Of a stretch of DNA of 64,000 nucleotides, positions 16,252 through 24,952 are shown one piece after another. The notes under the pieces were generated by a model. That model worked only from the letters and a program-made list of their open reading frames with translations. It was not told the DNA's origin and did no database searches. This DNA is from Hyphomicrobiales bacterium (GTDB lineage: Bacteria > Pseudomonadota > Alphaproteobacteria > Rhizobiales > Beijerinckiaceae), in the NCBI GenBank assembly GCA_003963405.1, contig RXIY01000064.1:62001-126000 (forward strand), written 5' to 3'. Each line of letters starts with the position of its first letter. Position 1 is the first letter of the stretch. A program made the translations under genes and the position numbers.

Positions 16252-18369
16252 TCAGCCGCCAAACAGGCGCCGGAAGAATCCCTTCGGCTTCTCCGGCGTG
16301 GCCGGCGGCGCGGGTGGCGGCGCGGCGGCGGCGGCCGTCATGCCGGCGGCGACGCGGGTCTCCTGCTCCTCGCGCTCGACGCCGGCGCGCGCGACGAGCG
16401 CGGCGAGCATGGGCGCAGAGGTCGCCGAGACCCAGCGGCCTGCGCGGCGGGCGGCGAGGTAATCGGCGAGCGCCGAGGCGCTCTGCGCGTCGCGGCCTTT
16501 TTCGAAGTGGACCAGCGCCCGCTCGACGATCCCCATATCGATGAGCGCGCGGGCGGCCCGCGCCGCCCTCTGGCGCGTCGGCGGATCGGCCGTCACGCCG
16601 ATGCGCGCGGCGAGAAGCGCCAGCGCCTCTTCCTCCTGCGAGAGCGCGGTCAAAACCCCGAGTTCGGCGGCAGGGTCGAGGCCCGGCGGCGCCATGCCTT
16701 CGGCGCCGCAGGCGGCGGCGTAGCGTGCGACGAGCGGCAGCGACCCGCGCGCCTCGGCGCCGATCCGCCCGTCCCGCACCTGCTGCGCGAGCGGGCCGCC
16801 CCTGACGAGGAGCGCCGTCACGGCGGGATCGGCGCCATAGGCGCCGTAGCCGCCCACGGCCTCGACGAGCGCGGGCGCGGCGGCGCCCGCCAGCGCGGCG
16901 AAACTCGCCTGTTGCAGGGGCTCGAACACGTCCCAAAGGCCGGCGGAGGAGAAACGGGCCGGCAGCCCGGCGCGGGCGAGGGCTTCGTTCAGCCCGGCGG
17001 CGAGCTTCTCGCGCCGGCCCTTGAGCCCCGCCGCGCGCTCCGCGAAGGCGCGGGCGGCGGCGCCCGTGCTCATGCGCGCGCCGGCGCTCTCGGCGCGGCG
17101 CATCAGCTCGTCGAGCAGGAGATCGTCGTCGGAGAGGCGGCGGGGCGCAAGGCCGTCCGCCTCGACGCGGAAGAGCCGCACGAAGGGGGGGCCGCCCGGA
17201 TCGACCGGGGCGACGCCCAGATCCCCCGGCCGCGCGACGGGGGCGACGAGCCCCACATCGTCGCCGAGCGAGGCGCCGTAAAAGTCGATCTCGATGGTTT
17301 CGCCCAGTCCGGCGCCGTTGCGTTCGACCCCCCGCCGCACGGCGACCCCGTCGGCCTCGGGCGATTCGGGATCGAGGAGCAGATTGAGAAGATTGGCGAC
17401 GACGACCGCGTCACGCGATTCGACGGCGTCGGGGTGTTCGGTCGGTTCGCCCGTGGCCTGGCGGATGTCCTCGAAGCCGAGCGGATCGATGATCGGCTCG
17501 CCGGCCTGTTTCTGCTCCTGCATCCATCCCCGCAGGCGGCGGCGCTGATTGAGCGCCATGGCCACGCAGGCGCGTCCGACGAGGGTCGCGCTCTCCTCCA
17601 GCGAATCGGGGATGCGCAGACGCAGGCCGACGCGCGGCGCCCCGTTCTCCGCCACCCAATGCTGCATGATGGCGAAGGGCGCCTCGCGCGTGTCGGCGGC
17701 GGCCTCCGTTTCGAGCGGGCGCGCCTCGAGCAGCAGCCGGCTCTGATAGGCGGGAAAGACGCGGCGCGCGGGCGTGAGGCGGGCGACGAGCCCGCCGTCC
17801 GCACCCTGCTCGAAGGCGCGGCGCTGGCCGAAGGCCCAGACGAGGCGCGGCCCCGCCGACGCCGTCTGCTCGCGCGCCAGGCGTTCGACGTCGCCGCGCG
17901 CCGGCAGGGCCATGACGCGAAAGACCGCGCCCTCGCCCCCATTGCCCTCGGGCAGCAGCGTCATCAGCAGGCGATAGTCGGCCCCCGGCGGCAGATCCCG
18001 CTCGGCGCCGAGAACGAGCGTCAGCGTCGCGCCGTCCGCCCCGGAAAGACGCAGGAACCGATGTTCCGGCGGAATGTCGAAGATGACCACGCCCGCGCGC
18101 CATCGCGCCGCGTCGATGACCTCCGCGAGGGTCGCGTCGGTCTCGAAGGCGGGGTCGCGCGCCGAGACGACCGTCAGCGCCGGCCGCGACGCGAGCGGCG
18201 CCGCGCGCTCGACGCCGTCGAAGGCGCCGATGGCGAGACGCCGCCGGCCATCCCAGAAATAATCGAGTTGTTCTTGCCACATTCGCCGCAGCGCCCGGGT
18301 GGAAAGTTCGAGGACCGCAGGGCGCCAGGGAGGCGTCACGATCCATGCGCGAGAAGAGGCCCAAAGCAT
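16252..18369 (-). CDS. Large protein of unknown function with Pro/Ala linker and basic C-terminal tail
   Basis: I do not recognise this 705-residue protein. The first half (to about residue 390) looks like mixed alpha/beta with repeated RVxxLRLR-type strands. The second half (about 430-640) is strongly helical, rich in Ala and Leu, with ARA and ALA patterns resembling solenoid repeats. Then comes an Ala/Pro linker (about 675-690) and a short basic-aromatic tail, KGFFRRLFGG. No signal peptide or membrane span is evident. The start is uncertain: ATG at 18367-18369 is used, but M30 (18280-18282) would also make sense. The frame further upstream is in the promoter of the divergent glycine riboswitch. 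It converges with msrA, 9 nt away. Confidence 0.75.
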   Translation of the reverse strand: MLWASSRAWIVTPPWRPAVLELSTRALRRMWQEQLDYFWDGRRRLAIGAFDGVERAAPLASRPALTVVSARDPAFETDATLAEVIDAARWRAGVVIFDIPPEHRFLRLSGADGATLTLVLGAERDLPPGADYRLLMTLLPEGNGGEGAVFRVMALPARGDVERLAREQTASAGPRLVWAFGQRRAFEQGADGGLVARLTPARRVFPAYQSRLLLEARPLETEAAADTREAPFAIMQHWVAENGAPRVGLRLRIPDSLEESATLVGRACVAMALNQRRRLRGWMQEQKQAGEPIIDPLGFEDIRQATGEPTEHPDAVESRDAVVVANLLNLLLDPESPEADGVAVRRGVERNGAGLGETIEIDFYGASLGDDVGLVAPVARPGDLGVAPVDPGGPPFVRLFRVEADGLAPRRLSDDDLLLDELMRRAESAGARMSTGAAARAFAERAAGLKGRREKLAAGLNEALARAGLPARFSSAGLWDVFEPLQQASFAALAGAAAPALVEAVGGYGAYGADPAVTALLVRGGPLAQQVRDGRIGAEARGSLPLVARYAAACGAEGMAPPGLDPAAELGVLTALSQEEEALALLAARIGVTADPPTRQRAARAARALIDMGIVERALVHFEKGRDAQSASALADYLAARRAGRWVSATSAPMLAALVARAGVEREEQETRVAAGMTAAAAAPPPAPPATPEKPKGFFRRLFGG

Positions 18370-18421
18370 AGCCGGGCCGCCCGCCCCGGCGCAAATCTCG
18401 CGGGAACGGCGCGGGAACGGG

Positions 18422-18450
18422 TTGACGCCTCCGGCGAACAGGCACATGTT
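18422..18450 (+). promoter_or_regulatory. Predicted promoter of the gcv operon
   Basis: TTGACG (18422-18427) and CATGTT (18445-18450) are 17 nt apart, placing the start of transcription a few nucleotides before the first glycine aptamer. The -10 is a weak match; the placement is the main support. Confidence 0.5.
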
Positions 18451-18465
18451 TGACGTGTGGACTTC

Positions 18466-18663
18466 CTCGCGGGAGAGACCGGCGTCAGCGCGCCGGCGCC
18501 GAAGGCGAAACCGCCCCGGAAACGCTCAGGCAAAAGGACCGCGTGAAGTAAATGACTCTGGAAAGCGGCGCGGCGCCTTGGCGCTTCGCCCACCGAAGGG
18601 CGTAACCCGCAGGCCTCCAAGGCTGCGCGGGGAAATCTCTCAGGTCACCGGACAGAGGGGGCG
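18466..18663 (+). promoter_or_regulatory. Tandem glycine riboswitch
   Basis: Two aptamer-like units follow each other. Unit 1 has GCGGGAGAGACC (18469-18480), CGCCGAAGGCG, CTCAGGCAAAAGGACC and the closing CTCTGGAAAG near 18553-18562. Unit 2 has CACCGAAGGGCGTAA near 18590, CTCTCAGGTCACCGGACAGAGG (split across 18637-18658) and its closing helix. These are the conserved glycine-riboswitch blocks. It lies directly upstream of gcvT, where in other bacteria glycine binding switches the cleavage system on. The expression platform (18664-18720) holds the ribosome site GGAGAG at 18709-18714. Confidence 0.93.
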
Positions 18664-18720
18664 CGTGGGGAGCGGGAAGTCCGCAAGCTGCGCTTGACGC
18701 CCAACGCCGGAGAGTCTCTC

Positions 18721-19851
18721 GTGACGGCTCAGCCCAACCCTACCGCCCCCCTGGCGCATCTGCCGCTCGACGCGCTGCATCGCAGCCTCGGCGCGCGCAT
18801 GGCGCCCTTCGCCGGCTACGACATGCCGCTGCAATACGCCTCGGGCATCGTGTCCGAGACGCTTCATACGCGCCAGAAGGCGGGTCTTTTCGACGTGTCG
18901 CACATGGGCCAGGCGATCCTTGCGGGCGCCGGCGCCGCGCAGGCGCTCGAATCCATCGTTCCCGCAGATCTACTGGCGCTCGCCCCCGGCCATATGCGCT
19001 ACACGCAGCTTCTCAACGACAAGGGCGGCATTGTTGACGACCTGATGGTCACGCGGCTCCCCGGCGCCGAGGAGCGGCTGCTTCTCGTCGTCAACGCCTC
19101 GCGCAAGGCGCAGGATTTCGCCTTCATCCGCGAGCGGCTGCCGCAGTTCGATCTCCTTCCATTGGACCGCGCGCTGATCGCCCTTCAGGGGCCGCGCGCG
19201 GCCATGGTCCTCGGCGCATTGCTCCCCGGCGTCGAGGACCTTCCCTTCATGCGCTGGCGCGCCTTCGAGGAAGGTCCCGCGAGCGTCTTCGTCACGCGAA
19301 GCGGCTACACGGGCGAGGACGGCTTCGAGATTTCCGTTCCTTCCGAAAACGCAGAAACCTTCGTCAGGGCGCTCCTCGCCAATGAATGCGTCTTGCCGGC
19401 GGGCCTCGGCGCGCGCGACGCGCTTCGGCTGGAGGCGGGCCTGCCGCTCTATGGCCATGAGCTCGACGAGACGACCGATCCGGTCGAGGCGGGCCTCGCC
19501 TGGTCGATCGGCAAGCGGCGGCGCGCCGACGGCGGCTTCCCCGGCTTCGCGCGCATCAGCGCCGCCCTGCGCGACGGGCCGGCGCGATTGCGGGTCGGGC
19601 TCCTGCCGGAGTCGAAGGCCCCGGTGCGCGAGGGCGCCATGCTGGTGTCGACGAGCGGCGAGCTCGCGGGCCATGTGACCTCTGGCGGCTTCTCGCCCAC
19701 GCTGCAACGGGCGATCGCCATGGGCTATGTCGCCTCCAAGCACGCCAGAAAGGGCGCGCAGGTCGTCACCGAACTGCGCGGCAACCGCATTACGCTCGAC
19801 GTCGCGCCGCTGCCTTTTGTCGCCCATCGCTATTTCAAACCCAGCGCCTGA
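18721..19851 (+). CDS. gcvT: Glycine cleavage system T protein (aminomethyltransferase)
   Basis: GcvT transfers the methylene group from aminomethyl-lipoyl GcvH to tetrahydrofolate, releasing ammonia. The 376-residue protein shows the family motifs MAPFAGYDMPLQY near residue 28, the folate-site SHMGQ near 60, and SGYTGEDGFEI near 195. The GTG at 18721 is chosen because GGAGAG ends six nucleotides upstream; a TTG 27 nt earlier lies too close to the riboswitch platform. It is the first gene of gcvT-H-PA-PB, with gcvH 11 nt downstream. Confidence 0.95.
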   Translation: MTAQPNPTAPLAHLPLDALHRSLGARMAPFAGYDMPLQYASGIVSETLHTRQKAGLFDVSHMGQAILAGAGAAQALESIVPADLLALAPGHMRYTQLLNDKGGIVDDLMVTRLPGAEERLLLVVNASRKAQDFAFIRERLPQFDLLPLDRALIALQGPRAAMVLGALLPGVEDLPFMRWRAFEEGPASVFVTRSGYTGEDGFEISVPSENAETFVRALLANECVLPAGLGARDALRLEAGLPLYGHELDETTDPVEAGLAWSIGKRRRADGGFPGFARISAALRDGPARLRVGLLPESKAPVREGAMLVSTSGELAGHVTSGGFSPTLQRAIAMGYVASKHARKGAQVVTELRGNRITLDVAPLPFVAHRYFKPSA

Positions 19852-19862
19852 AAGGAGGCCCC

Positions 19863-20237
19863 ATGACCGGCCTGCGTTTCACCAAGGATCATGAATATCT
19901 GCGCCTCGAAGGGGACGCCGCGGTCGTCGGCATCACCGATTACGCCCAGCAGCAGCTCGGCGACATTGTCTTCGTCGATCTGCCGAAGGTCGGAAAGAAA
20001 GTTTCCAAAGGCTCCGAGCTCGCCGTCATCGAAAGCGTGAAGGCCGCGAGCGAAGTCTATGCGCCGATTTCCGGCGAGGTGATCGAGGTGAATCCCGAAC
20101 TCGCCGAGAAGCCGGCGCTCGTCAACGAGGATCCGTTACAGGGCGGCTGGCTCGTGAAGCTGAAGGTCGAGTCTGCAAGTGAAGCCGAAGGTCTGATGGA
20201 CGCCGACGCCTATGCGGGCTTCGTGAAAACCCTGTAG
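19863..20237 (+). CDS. gcvH: Glycine cleavage system H protein
   Basis: GcvH shuttles the aminomethyl intermediate on a lipoyl arm. The 124-residue protein has the lipoyl-lysine K60 in the context [12 protein letters not shown], and the HEYLRLEGD start and [12 protein letters not shown] that typify the family. A good AAAGGAGG site precedes the ATG. Lipoylation enzymes are not in this window. Confidence 0.97.
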   Translation: MTGLRFTKDHEYLRLEGDAAVVGITDYAQQQLGDIVFVDLPKVGKKVSKGSELAVIESVKAASEVYAPISGEVIEVNPELAEKPALVNEDPLQGGWLVKLKVESASEAEGLMDADAYAGFVKTL

Positions 20238-20262
20238 CCGGCCAACAAGGAAACGAGAGAAG

Positions 20263-21603
20263 ATGCGCTATCATCCGCTGTCGGACGCCGACAGACAGAC
20301 GATGCTCGCCGCCATTGGCGCCGCCGACATCGAGGCGCTCTACGCCGACGCGCCCCCCTCGACGCTTTTGAAGGCGCCGCTCGATCTGCCCCCGCACAGA
20401 TCGGAGATGGAAGTCGAGCGCCTGTTGCGGCGGCTTGCGGCGCGCAATGTTCCCGCCGGGCGCGTTCCCTTCTTCGTCGGCGCCGGGGCCTATCGGCATC
20501 ATGTGCCGGCGAGCGTCGATCATCTGATCCAGCGCTCGGAGTTTCTCACGAGCTATACGCCCTATCAGCCGGAGATTTCGCAGGGCACGCTGCACTATCT
20601 CTTCGAGTTTCAGACACAGGTCGCGCTGCTCACGGGCATGGAGGTCGCCAACGCCTCCATGTATGACGGCTCGACCGCCACGGCCGAAGCCGTGCTGATG
20701 GCGCATCGGCTGACCAAGCGGCGCAGGGCGCTGCTCTCGGGCGGCCTGCATCCGCACTACGCCGAGGTCGTGCGCACGATCTCGCGTCTTGCCGACGACG
20801 AGGTCGCCGACATGGCGCCCGACCCGTTCGGCGCGGAAGACCTCGTGGCGCAGATCGACGACACGCTGTCCTGCGTCGTCGTGCAGACGCCCGACGTGTT
20901 CGGCAATCTGCGCGACCTCACATCGCTCGCCGAAGCCTGCCATCGTCACGGCGCGCTGCTCGTCGCCGTCGTCACGGAAGCCGTGTCGCTCGGCGCGATC
21001 ACGCCGCCCGGCGCCATGGGCGCCGACATCGTCGTCGGCGAGGGGCAGTCGATCGGCAATGCGCTGAATTTCGGCGGCCCTTACGTCGGCCTGTTCGCGA
21101 CGCGTCACGACTATGTGCGGCAGATGCCGGGACGCCTTGCCGGCGAGAGCGTCGACGCCGACGGACGCCGCTCCTTCGTGCTCACGCTTTCGACGCGCGA
21201 GCAGCATATCCGCCGCGACAAGGCCACCTCCAACATCTGCACCAATTCGGGCCTCTGCGCGCTCGCCTTCTCGATCCATCTGACGCTGCTCGGCGAAGCG
21301 GGGCTTACAAAGCTCGCGCGCGCCAATCACGCCAACGCCGTGGCGCTCGCCGACATGCTGGAGACGGTCGCAGGCGTGGAGATTCTCAACAAGACCTTCT
21401 TCAACGAGTTCACGCTGCGCGTTCCGGGCGACGCCGCGGCGCTGGTCGAGAAACTGGCCGCAAAAGGCGTGCTCGCGGGCGTGCCCCTCTCGCGCCTGCT
21501 GCCCGGCGCCGGCCTCGACGATCTGCTTCTCGTCGCCTCCACGGAAATGAACACGTCGGAAGATCGCGCGGCCTTCGTCGCCGCTCTCGAGGAAACGCTC
21601 TGA
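20263..21603 (+). CDS. gcvPA: Glycine dehydrogenase (decarboxylating) subunit 1
   Basis: This is the N-terminal half of the split P protein, 446 residues. It matches the family through the [20 protein letters not shown] segment near residue 75, [18 protein letters not shown] (about 105-122), and the [11 protein letters not shown] cofactor-pocket region. The P protein decarboxylates glycine with PLP; the PLP lysine itself is on subunit 2. Its TGA overlaps the ATG of gcvPB (TGATG), ensuring paired synthesis. Confidence 0.95.
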   Translation: MRYHPLSDADRQTMLAAIGAADIEALYADAPPSTLLKAPLDLPPHRSEMEVERLLRRLAARNVPAGRVPFFVGAGAYRHHVPASVDHLIQRSEFLTSYTPYQPEISQGTLHYLFEFQTQVALLTGMEVANASMYDGSTATAEAVLMAHRLTKRRRALLSGGLHPHYAEVVRTISRLADDEVADMAPDPFGAEDLVAQIDDTLSCVVVQTPDVFGNLRDLTSLAEACHRHGALLVAVVTEAVSLGAITPPGAMGADIVVGEGQSIGNALNFGGPYVGLFATRHDYVRQMPGRLAGESVDADGRRSFVLTLSTREQHIRRDKATSNICTNSGLCALAFSIHLTLLGEAGLTKLARANHANAVALADMLETVAGVEILNKTFFNEFTLRVPGDAAALVEKLAAKGVLAGVPLSRLLPGAGLDDLLLVASTEMNTSEDRAAFVAALEETL

Positions 21604-23129
21604 TGCTCGACCGCCCCGCCCATCTCCCCATGGAAGAACCCCGCGCCACCTTCACCGGCAATCGCGGGCTCGATCAGGAAGAAGCCCTCATCTTCGAGAG
21701 CGGCCGCTGCGACGTGAGCGGCGTCGACGTGGAGGAGCCCCCGCCCGTCGCATCGCGTTTGGGAAGCCACGCGCGAAAAGACCCGATCGGCCTGCCGGGC
21801 CTCACCGAGCCCGAGGCGATGCGCCACTATGTGCGGCTGTCGCGCCGCAACTATTCGATCGACGCAGGGCTCTATCCGCTCGGCTCCTGCACGATGAAAC
21901 ACAATCCGCGGATCAACGAGAAGATGGCCCGCCTCGAGGGCTTCGCGGACATCCATCCCTTGCAGCCGGTCTCGACTGTGCAGGGCGCGCTGGAGCTGAT
22001 GGAGACGCTCGCTGATTGGCTGCTGACATTGACGAACATGCAAGCCATCGCCCTGTCGCCGAAGGCGGGCGCCCATGGCGAGCTCTGCGGCATGATGGCG
22101 ATCAAATCCGCCATTGCGGCGAAGGGCGAGGGCGAGACGCGCAAGGTGGTGCTGATCCCCCAGTCGGCGCATGGCACCAATCCCGCGACAGCCGCCTTGC
22201 TCGGCTTTTCGGTGCGCATCGTTCCGGCGGCGGCGGATGGGACCGTCCGCGTCGCGGCGGTGCGTGAGGCGCTCGGTGCGGATGTCGCGGCGATCATGCT
22301 CACCAATCCCAACACCTGCGGCCTGTTCGAGCGCGACATCGTCGAGATTGCGGAAGCCGTGCACGAGGCCGGCGCTTACTTTTACTGCGACGGCGCCAAT
22401 TTCAACGCCATCGCCGGCGTCGCGCGGCCCGGCGATTTCGGCGTCGACGCCATGCACATCAATCTGCACAAGACCTTCTCGACGCCGCATGGCGGCGGCG
22501 GGCCGGGCGCGGGTCCCGTCGTGCTCTCGAAGCGTCTCGCCGCCTTCGCGCCCGTTCCCTTCATCCGCCGCGCGGGCGGCCGTCTCACCCTCGTCGAAGA
22601 CGCGACGGGGACGCAGAGCTTCGGCCGCCTCGCCGCCTTTCACGGACAGATGGGCATGTTCGTGCGCGCGCTCGCCTATCTCGTCGCCCATGGCGGAGAC
22701 GGCGTCGCGGAGGCGTCGAAGGACGCGGTGCTCGCGGCGAATTACGTGCGCGCCGGTTTGCGCGATGTGATGACGCAGCCTTTCGGCGACCGTCCCTGCA
22801 TGCACGAAGTCCTGTTCGACGACGCCTGGCTGAAGGACACCGGCGTGACCACGCTCGACTTCGCCAAGGCGATGATCGACGAAGGCTACCACCCCATGAC
22901 CATGTATTTCCCGCTGGTCGTGCACGGCGCCATGCTGATCGAGCCGACGGAATCGGAATCGAAAGCCTCGCTCGATCTCTTCATCGCGACCCTGCGCGAC
23001 CTCGCCAGATCCGCGCGGGAGGGCGACAGGGCGCGTTTCGATCAGGCGCCATATTTTGCGCCGAGGCGCCGGGTCGACGAGACGCTTGCGGCGAGAAAGC
23101 CGGTCTTGCGCTGGAGTCCGGGAGAGTGA
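21603..23129 (+). CDS. gcvPB: Glycine dehydrogenase (decarboxylating) subunit 2
   Basis: This is the C-terminal, PLP-binding half of the split P protein, 508 residues. PLP attaches to the lysine in the conserved HINLHKTFSTPHGGGGPG segment (about residues 284-301). The YPLGSCTMKHNPRINE segment near residue 92 and SAHGTNPATAA near 192 are also family hallmarks. A two-subunit P protein is the Bacillus/archaeal layout and contrasts with the single-chain GcvP of many proteobacteria. A hairpin without a U-tract follows at 23213-23235. Confidence 0.96.
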   Translation: MLDRPAHLPMEEPRATFTGNRGLDQEEALIFESGRCDVSGVDVEEPPPVASRLGSHARKDPIGLPGLTEPEAMRHYVRLSRRNYSIDAGLYPLGSCTMKHNPRINEKMARLEGFADIHPLQPVSTVQGALELMETLADWLLTLTNMQAIALSPKAGAHGELCGMMAIKSAIAAKGEGETRKVVLIPQSAHGTNPATAALLGFSVRIVPAAADGTVRVAAVREALGADVAAIMLTNPNTCGLFERDIVEIAEAVHEAGAYFYCDGANFNAIAGVARPGDFGVDAMHINLHKTFSTPHGGGGPGAGPVVLSKRLAAFAPVPFIRRAGGRLTLVEDATGTQSFGRLAAFHGQMGMFVRALAYLVAHGGDGVAEASKDAVLAANYVRAGLRDVMTQPFGDRPCMHEVLFDDAWLKDTGVTTLDFAKAMIDEGYHPMTMYFPLVVHGAMLIEPTESESKASLDLFIATLRDLARSAREGDRARFDQAPYFAPRRRVDETLAARKPVLRWSPGE

Positions 23130-23212
23130 GCGCGGCGCGGGCCGCCGCAGGAAAAAATCGCTTCTGAAATTCGGTGGCGCGGCAAAGGGGCTGTGGGGCG
23201 GTCGCGAGCCCC

Positions 23213-23235
23213 CGCTCCGAGAGACAATCGGAGCG
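23213..23235. repeat. Intergenic hairpin between gcvPB and the DUF1150 gene
   Basis: An 8-bp perfect inverted repeat (CGCTCCGA at 23213-23220, TCGGAGCG at 23228-23235) separates two convergent genes. There is no U-tract on either side, so it may be a weak bidirectional terminator or an mRNA 3'-end stabiliser. Confidence 0.5.
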
Positions 23236-23244
23236 GAGCAGGCT

Positions 23245-23514
23245 CTAATGCAGGCTGACCATGGTCAGATCGTTCTCGCGCGCATTGCCGATCGCGCCCT
23301 CCTCCGAATCCGCGAGCACGATGGGCGCGCCATCGGCGCCGATCAGCGCGAAGATCGTGAGGCCCGGCTGAATGTGCGGCGCCTGCGGATAGAGGCGGTT
23401 TACATCCTCCGACCGCATGGCCTTCACATAGGCGATCATGCCATCGCCCAGATTGGCGAACTGCTCCGGCGTCAGCAGGGGCGCCTTGCGTTCCATGGCT
23501 TGTTTGACGTGCAT
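23245..23514 (-). CDS. DUF1150 family protein
   Basis: The 89-residue cytosolic protein matches DUF1150, a small alphaproteobacterial family: a LTPEQFANLGDGMIAYVK start, and IVLADSEEGAIGNARENDL-TMVSLH at the end. GGAGGAG sits at the proper distance from the ATG. In many relatives it follows a small heat-shock gene; here the Hsp20 gene is 11 kb away. Function is unknown; a link to protein homeostasis would be a context argument from other genomes only. Confidence 0.85.
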   Translation of the reverse strand: MHVKQAMERKAPLLTPEQFANLGDGMIAYVKAMRSEDVNRLYPQAPHIQPGLTIFALIGADGAPIVLADSEEGAIGNARENDLTMVSLH

Positions 23515-23658
23515 TCGCTCCTCCTCGGCGTCCGTTCGAGACCCGCCCTCGACGCCTGCTTCGCAGCGCGTCTTGCCGATAGATGTGTGGCGCTTTGAAC
23601 GGCTTTTAAAGAGGAGGGGCGGCCGAATCTTCAGCCGCGCCCAAGCTTTGCACGCGGC

Positions 23659-24921
23659 TTACAGCGCAAGCGCCAACCGCCCCGGATCCTCGAGCGTCTC
23701 CTTGACGCGAACGAGGAAGGTCACGGCCTCTTTGCCGTCGACGATGCGGTGATCGTAGGAGAGGGCGAGATACATCATCGGCCGGATCTCGACCTTGCCG
23801 TCGACCGCGACCGGGCGCTCCTGGATCTTGTGCATGCCGAGAATGCCGGACTGAGGCGCGTTGAGGATCGGGGTCGACATCAGCGAGCCATAGACGCCGC
23901 CATTGGAGATGGTGAAGGTGCCGCCCTGCAGATCGGCGATGTCGAGCGTGCCCTCGCGCGCCTTCCTGCCCAGCGCCGCAATGCCCTTTTCGATCTCGGC
24001 GACGCTCATGCGGTCGGCGTCGCGCAGCACCGGCACGACAAGGCCCTTGTCCGTGCCGACCGCCACGCCAATGTGGCAGAAGTGCTTGTAGACGATGTCG
24101 GTCCCGTCGATCTCGGCGTTGACGGCGGGGATCTCCTCCAGGGCCTGGCAGCAGGCCTTCACGAAATAGCCCATGAAGCCGAGCTTCACGCCGTGCTTCT
24201 TCTCGAACAGCTCCTTGTATCTGGCGCGCTGGGCGATGAGGGCCGACATGTCGACCTCGTTGAAGGTCGTGAGCATGGCGGCGACGTTCTGCGCCTCCTT
24301 GAGGCGCCGCGCGATCGTCTGGCGCAGGCGGCTCATCTTCACGCGCTCCTCGCGCGCGGCGTCCTCCTGCGGCGCGGGCGGGCGCGGCGCCGGCGGCGGC
24401 GCCTCGACGGCCGGGGCTGGCGCGGCGGGAGAAGGCGCGCGGGCGGCGAAGTCGATCACGTCAGATTTCAGCGCCTGTCCGCGTTTGCCCGAGCCCGCGA
24501 TCTGCGACACGTCGATGCCTTTCTCCGCCGCGATCTTGGCGGCTGCGGGTGAGGGCGGCATCGAGGGCGCGGCGGGCGCCGGCGCAGCGGCCGGCGGCGC
24601 AGGGGCAGCGGCGGGCGCAGGGGCGGGCGCAGGGGCGAGCGGGGCGGGTTTGGCCGCGGGCGCGGGCGCAGCGGCCGCCGCGCCGGCGCCGGGCGTGATC
24701 TGGCCCAGCAGCGCGCCGGGTTGCACCGTCTCGCCTTCCTTGACTGTGATCTCGGCGAGGACGCCGGCCGCCGGCGCGTTGACCTCGAGCGTCACCTTGT
24801 CGGTTTCGAGCTCCGCGAGCGCCTCGTCGGCGCGCACGACGTCTCCCTGTTTCTTGAACCAGCGGCCGATCGTCGCCTCGGTGACGGATTCGCCCAGGGT
24901 GGGCACGCGAATTTCGGTCAT
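23659..24921 (-). CDS. sucB: Dihydrolipoyl succinyltransferase, E2 of 2-oxoglutarate dehydrogenase
   Basis: E2 transfers succinyl groups from SucA to CoA. The 420-residue protein has one lipoyl domain with K42 in ETDKVTLEV, a long Ala/Pro hinge (about 75-118), the peripheral subunit-binding domain ([16 protein letters not shown]... to about 155), a second Ala/Pro hinge, and the catalytic domain ending with the active-site [12 protein letters not shown]. The ATG at 24919-24921 gives the usual [13 protein letters not shown] start; the 14 earlier codons fall in the sucA-sucB spacer. No E3 (lpd) gene follows. Confidence 0.96.
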   Translation of the reverse strand: MTEIRVPTLGESVTEATIGRWFKKQGDVVRADEALAELETDKVTLEVNAPAAGVLAEITVKEGETVQPGALLGQITPGAGAAAAAPAPAAKPAPLAPAPAPAPAAAPAPPAAAPAPAAPSMPPSPAAAKIAAEKGIDVSQIAGSGKRGQALKSDVIDFAARAPSPAAPAPAVEAPPPAPRPPAPQEDAAREERVKMSRLRQTIARRLKEAQNVAAMLTTFNEVDMSALIAQRARYKELFEKKHGVKLGFMGYFVKACCQALEEIPAVNAEIDGTDIVYKHFCHIGVAVGTDKGLVVPVLRDADRMSVAEIEKGIAALGRKAREGTLDIADLQGGTFTISNGGVYGSLMSTPILNAPQSGILGMHKIQERPVAVDGKVEIRPMMYLALSYDHRIVDGKEAVTFLVRVKETLEDPGRLALAL

Positions 24922-24952
24922 TGTCGGTCTCTCTTGGAAAACGGCCTTCGGG

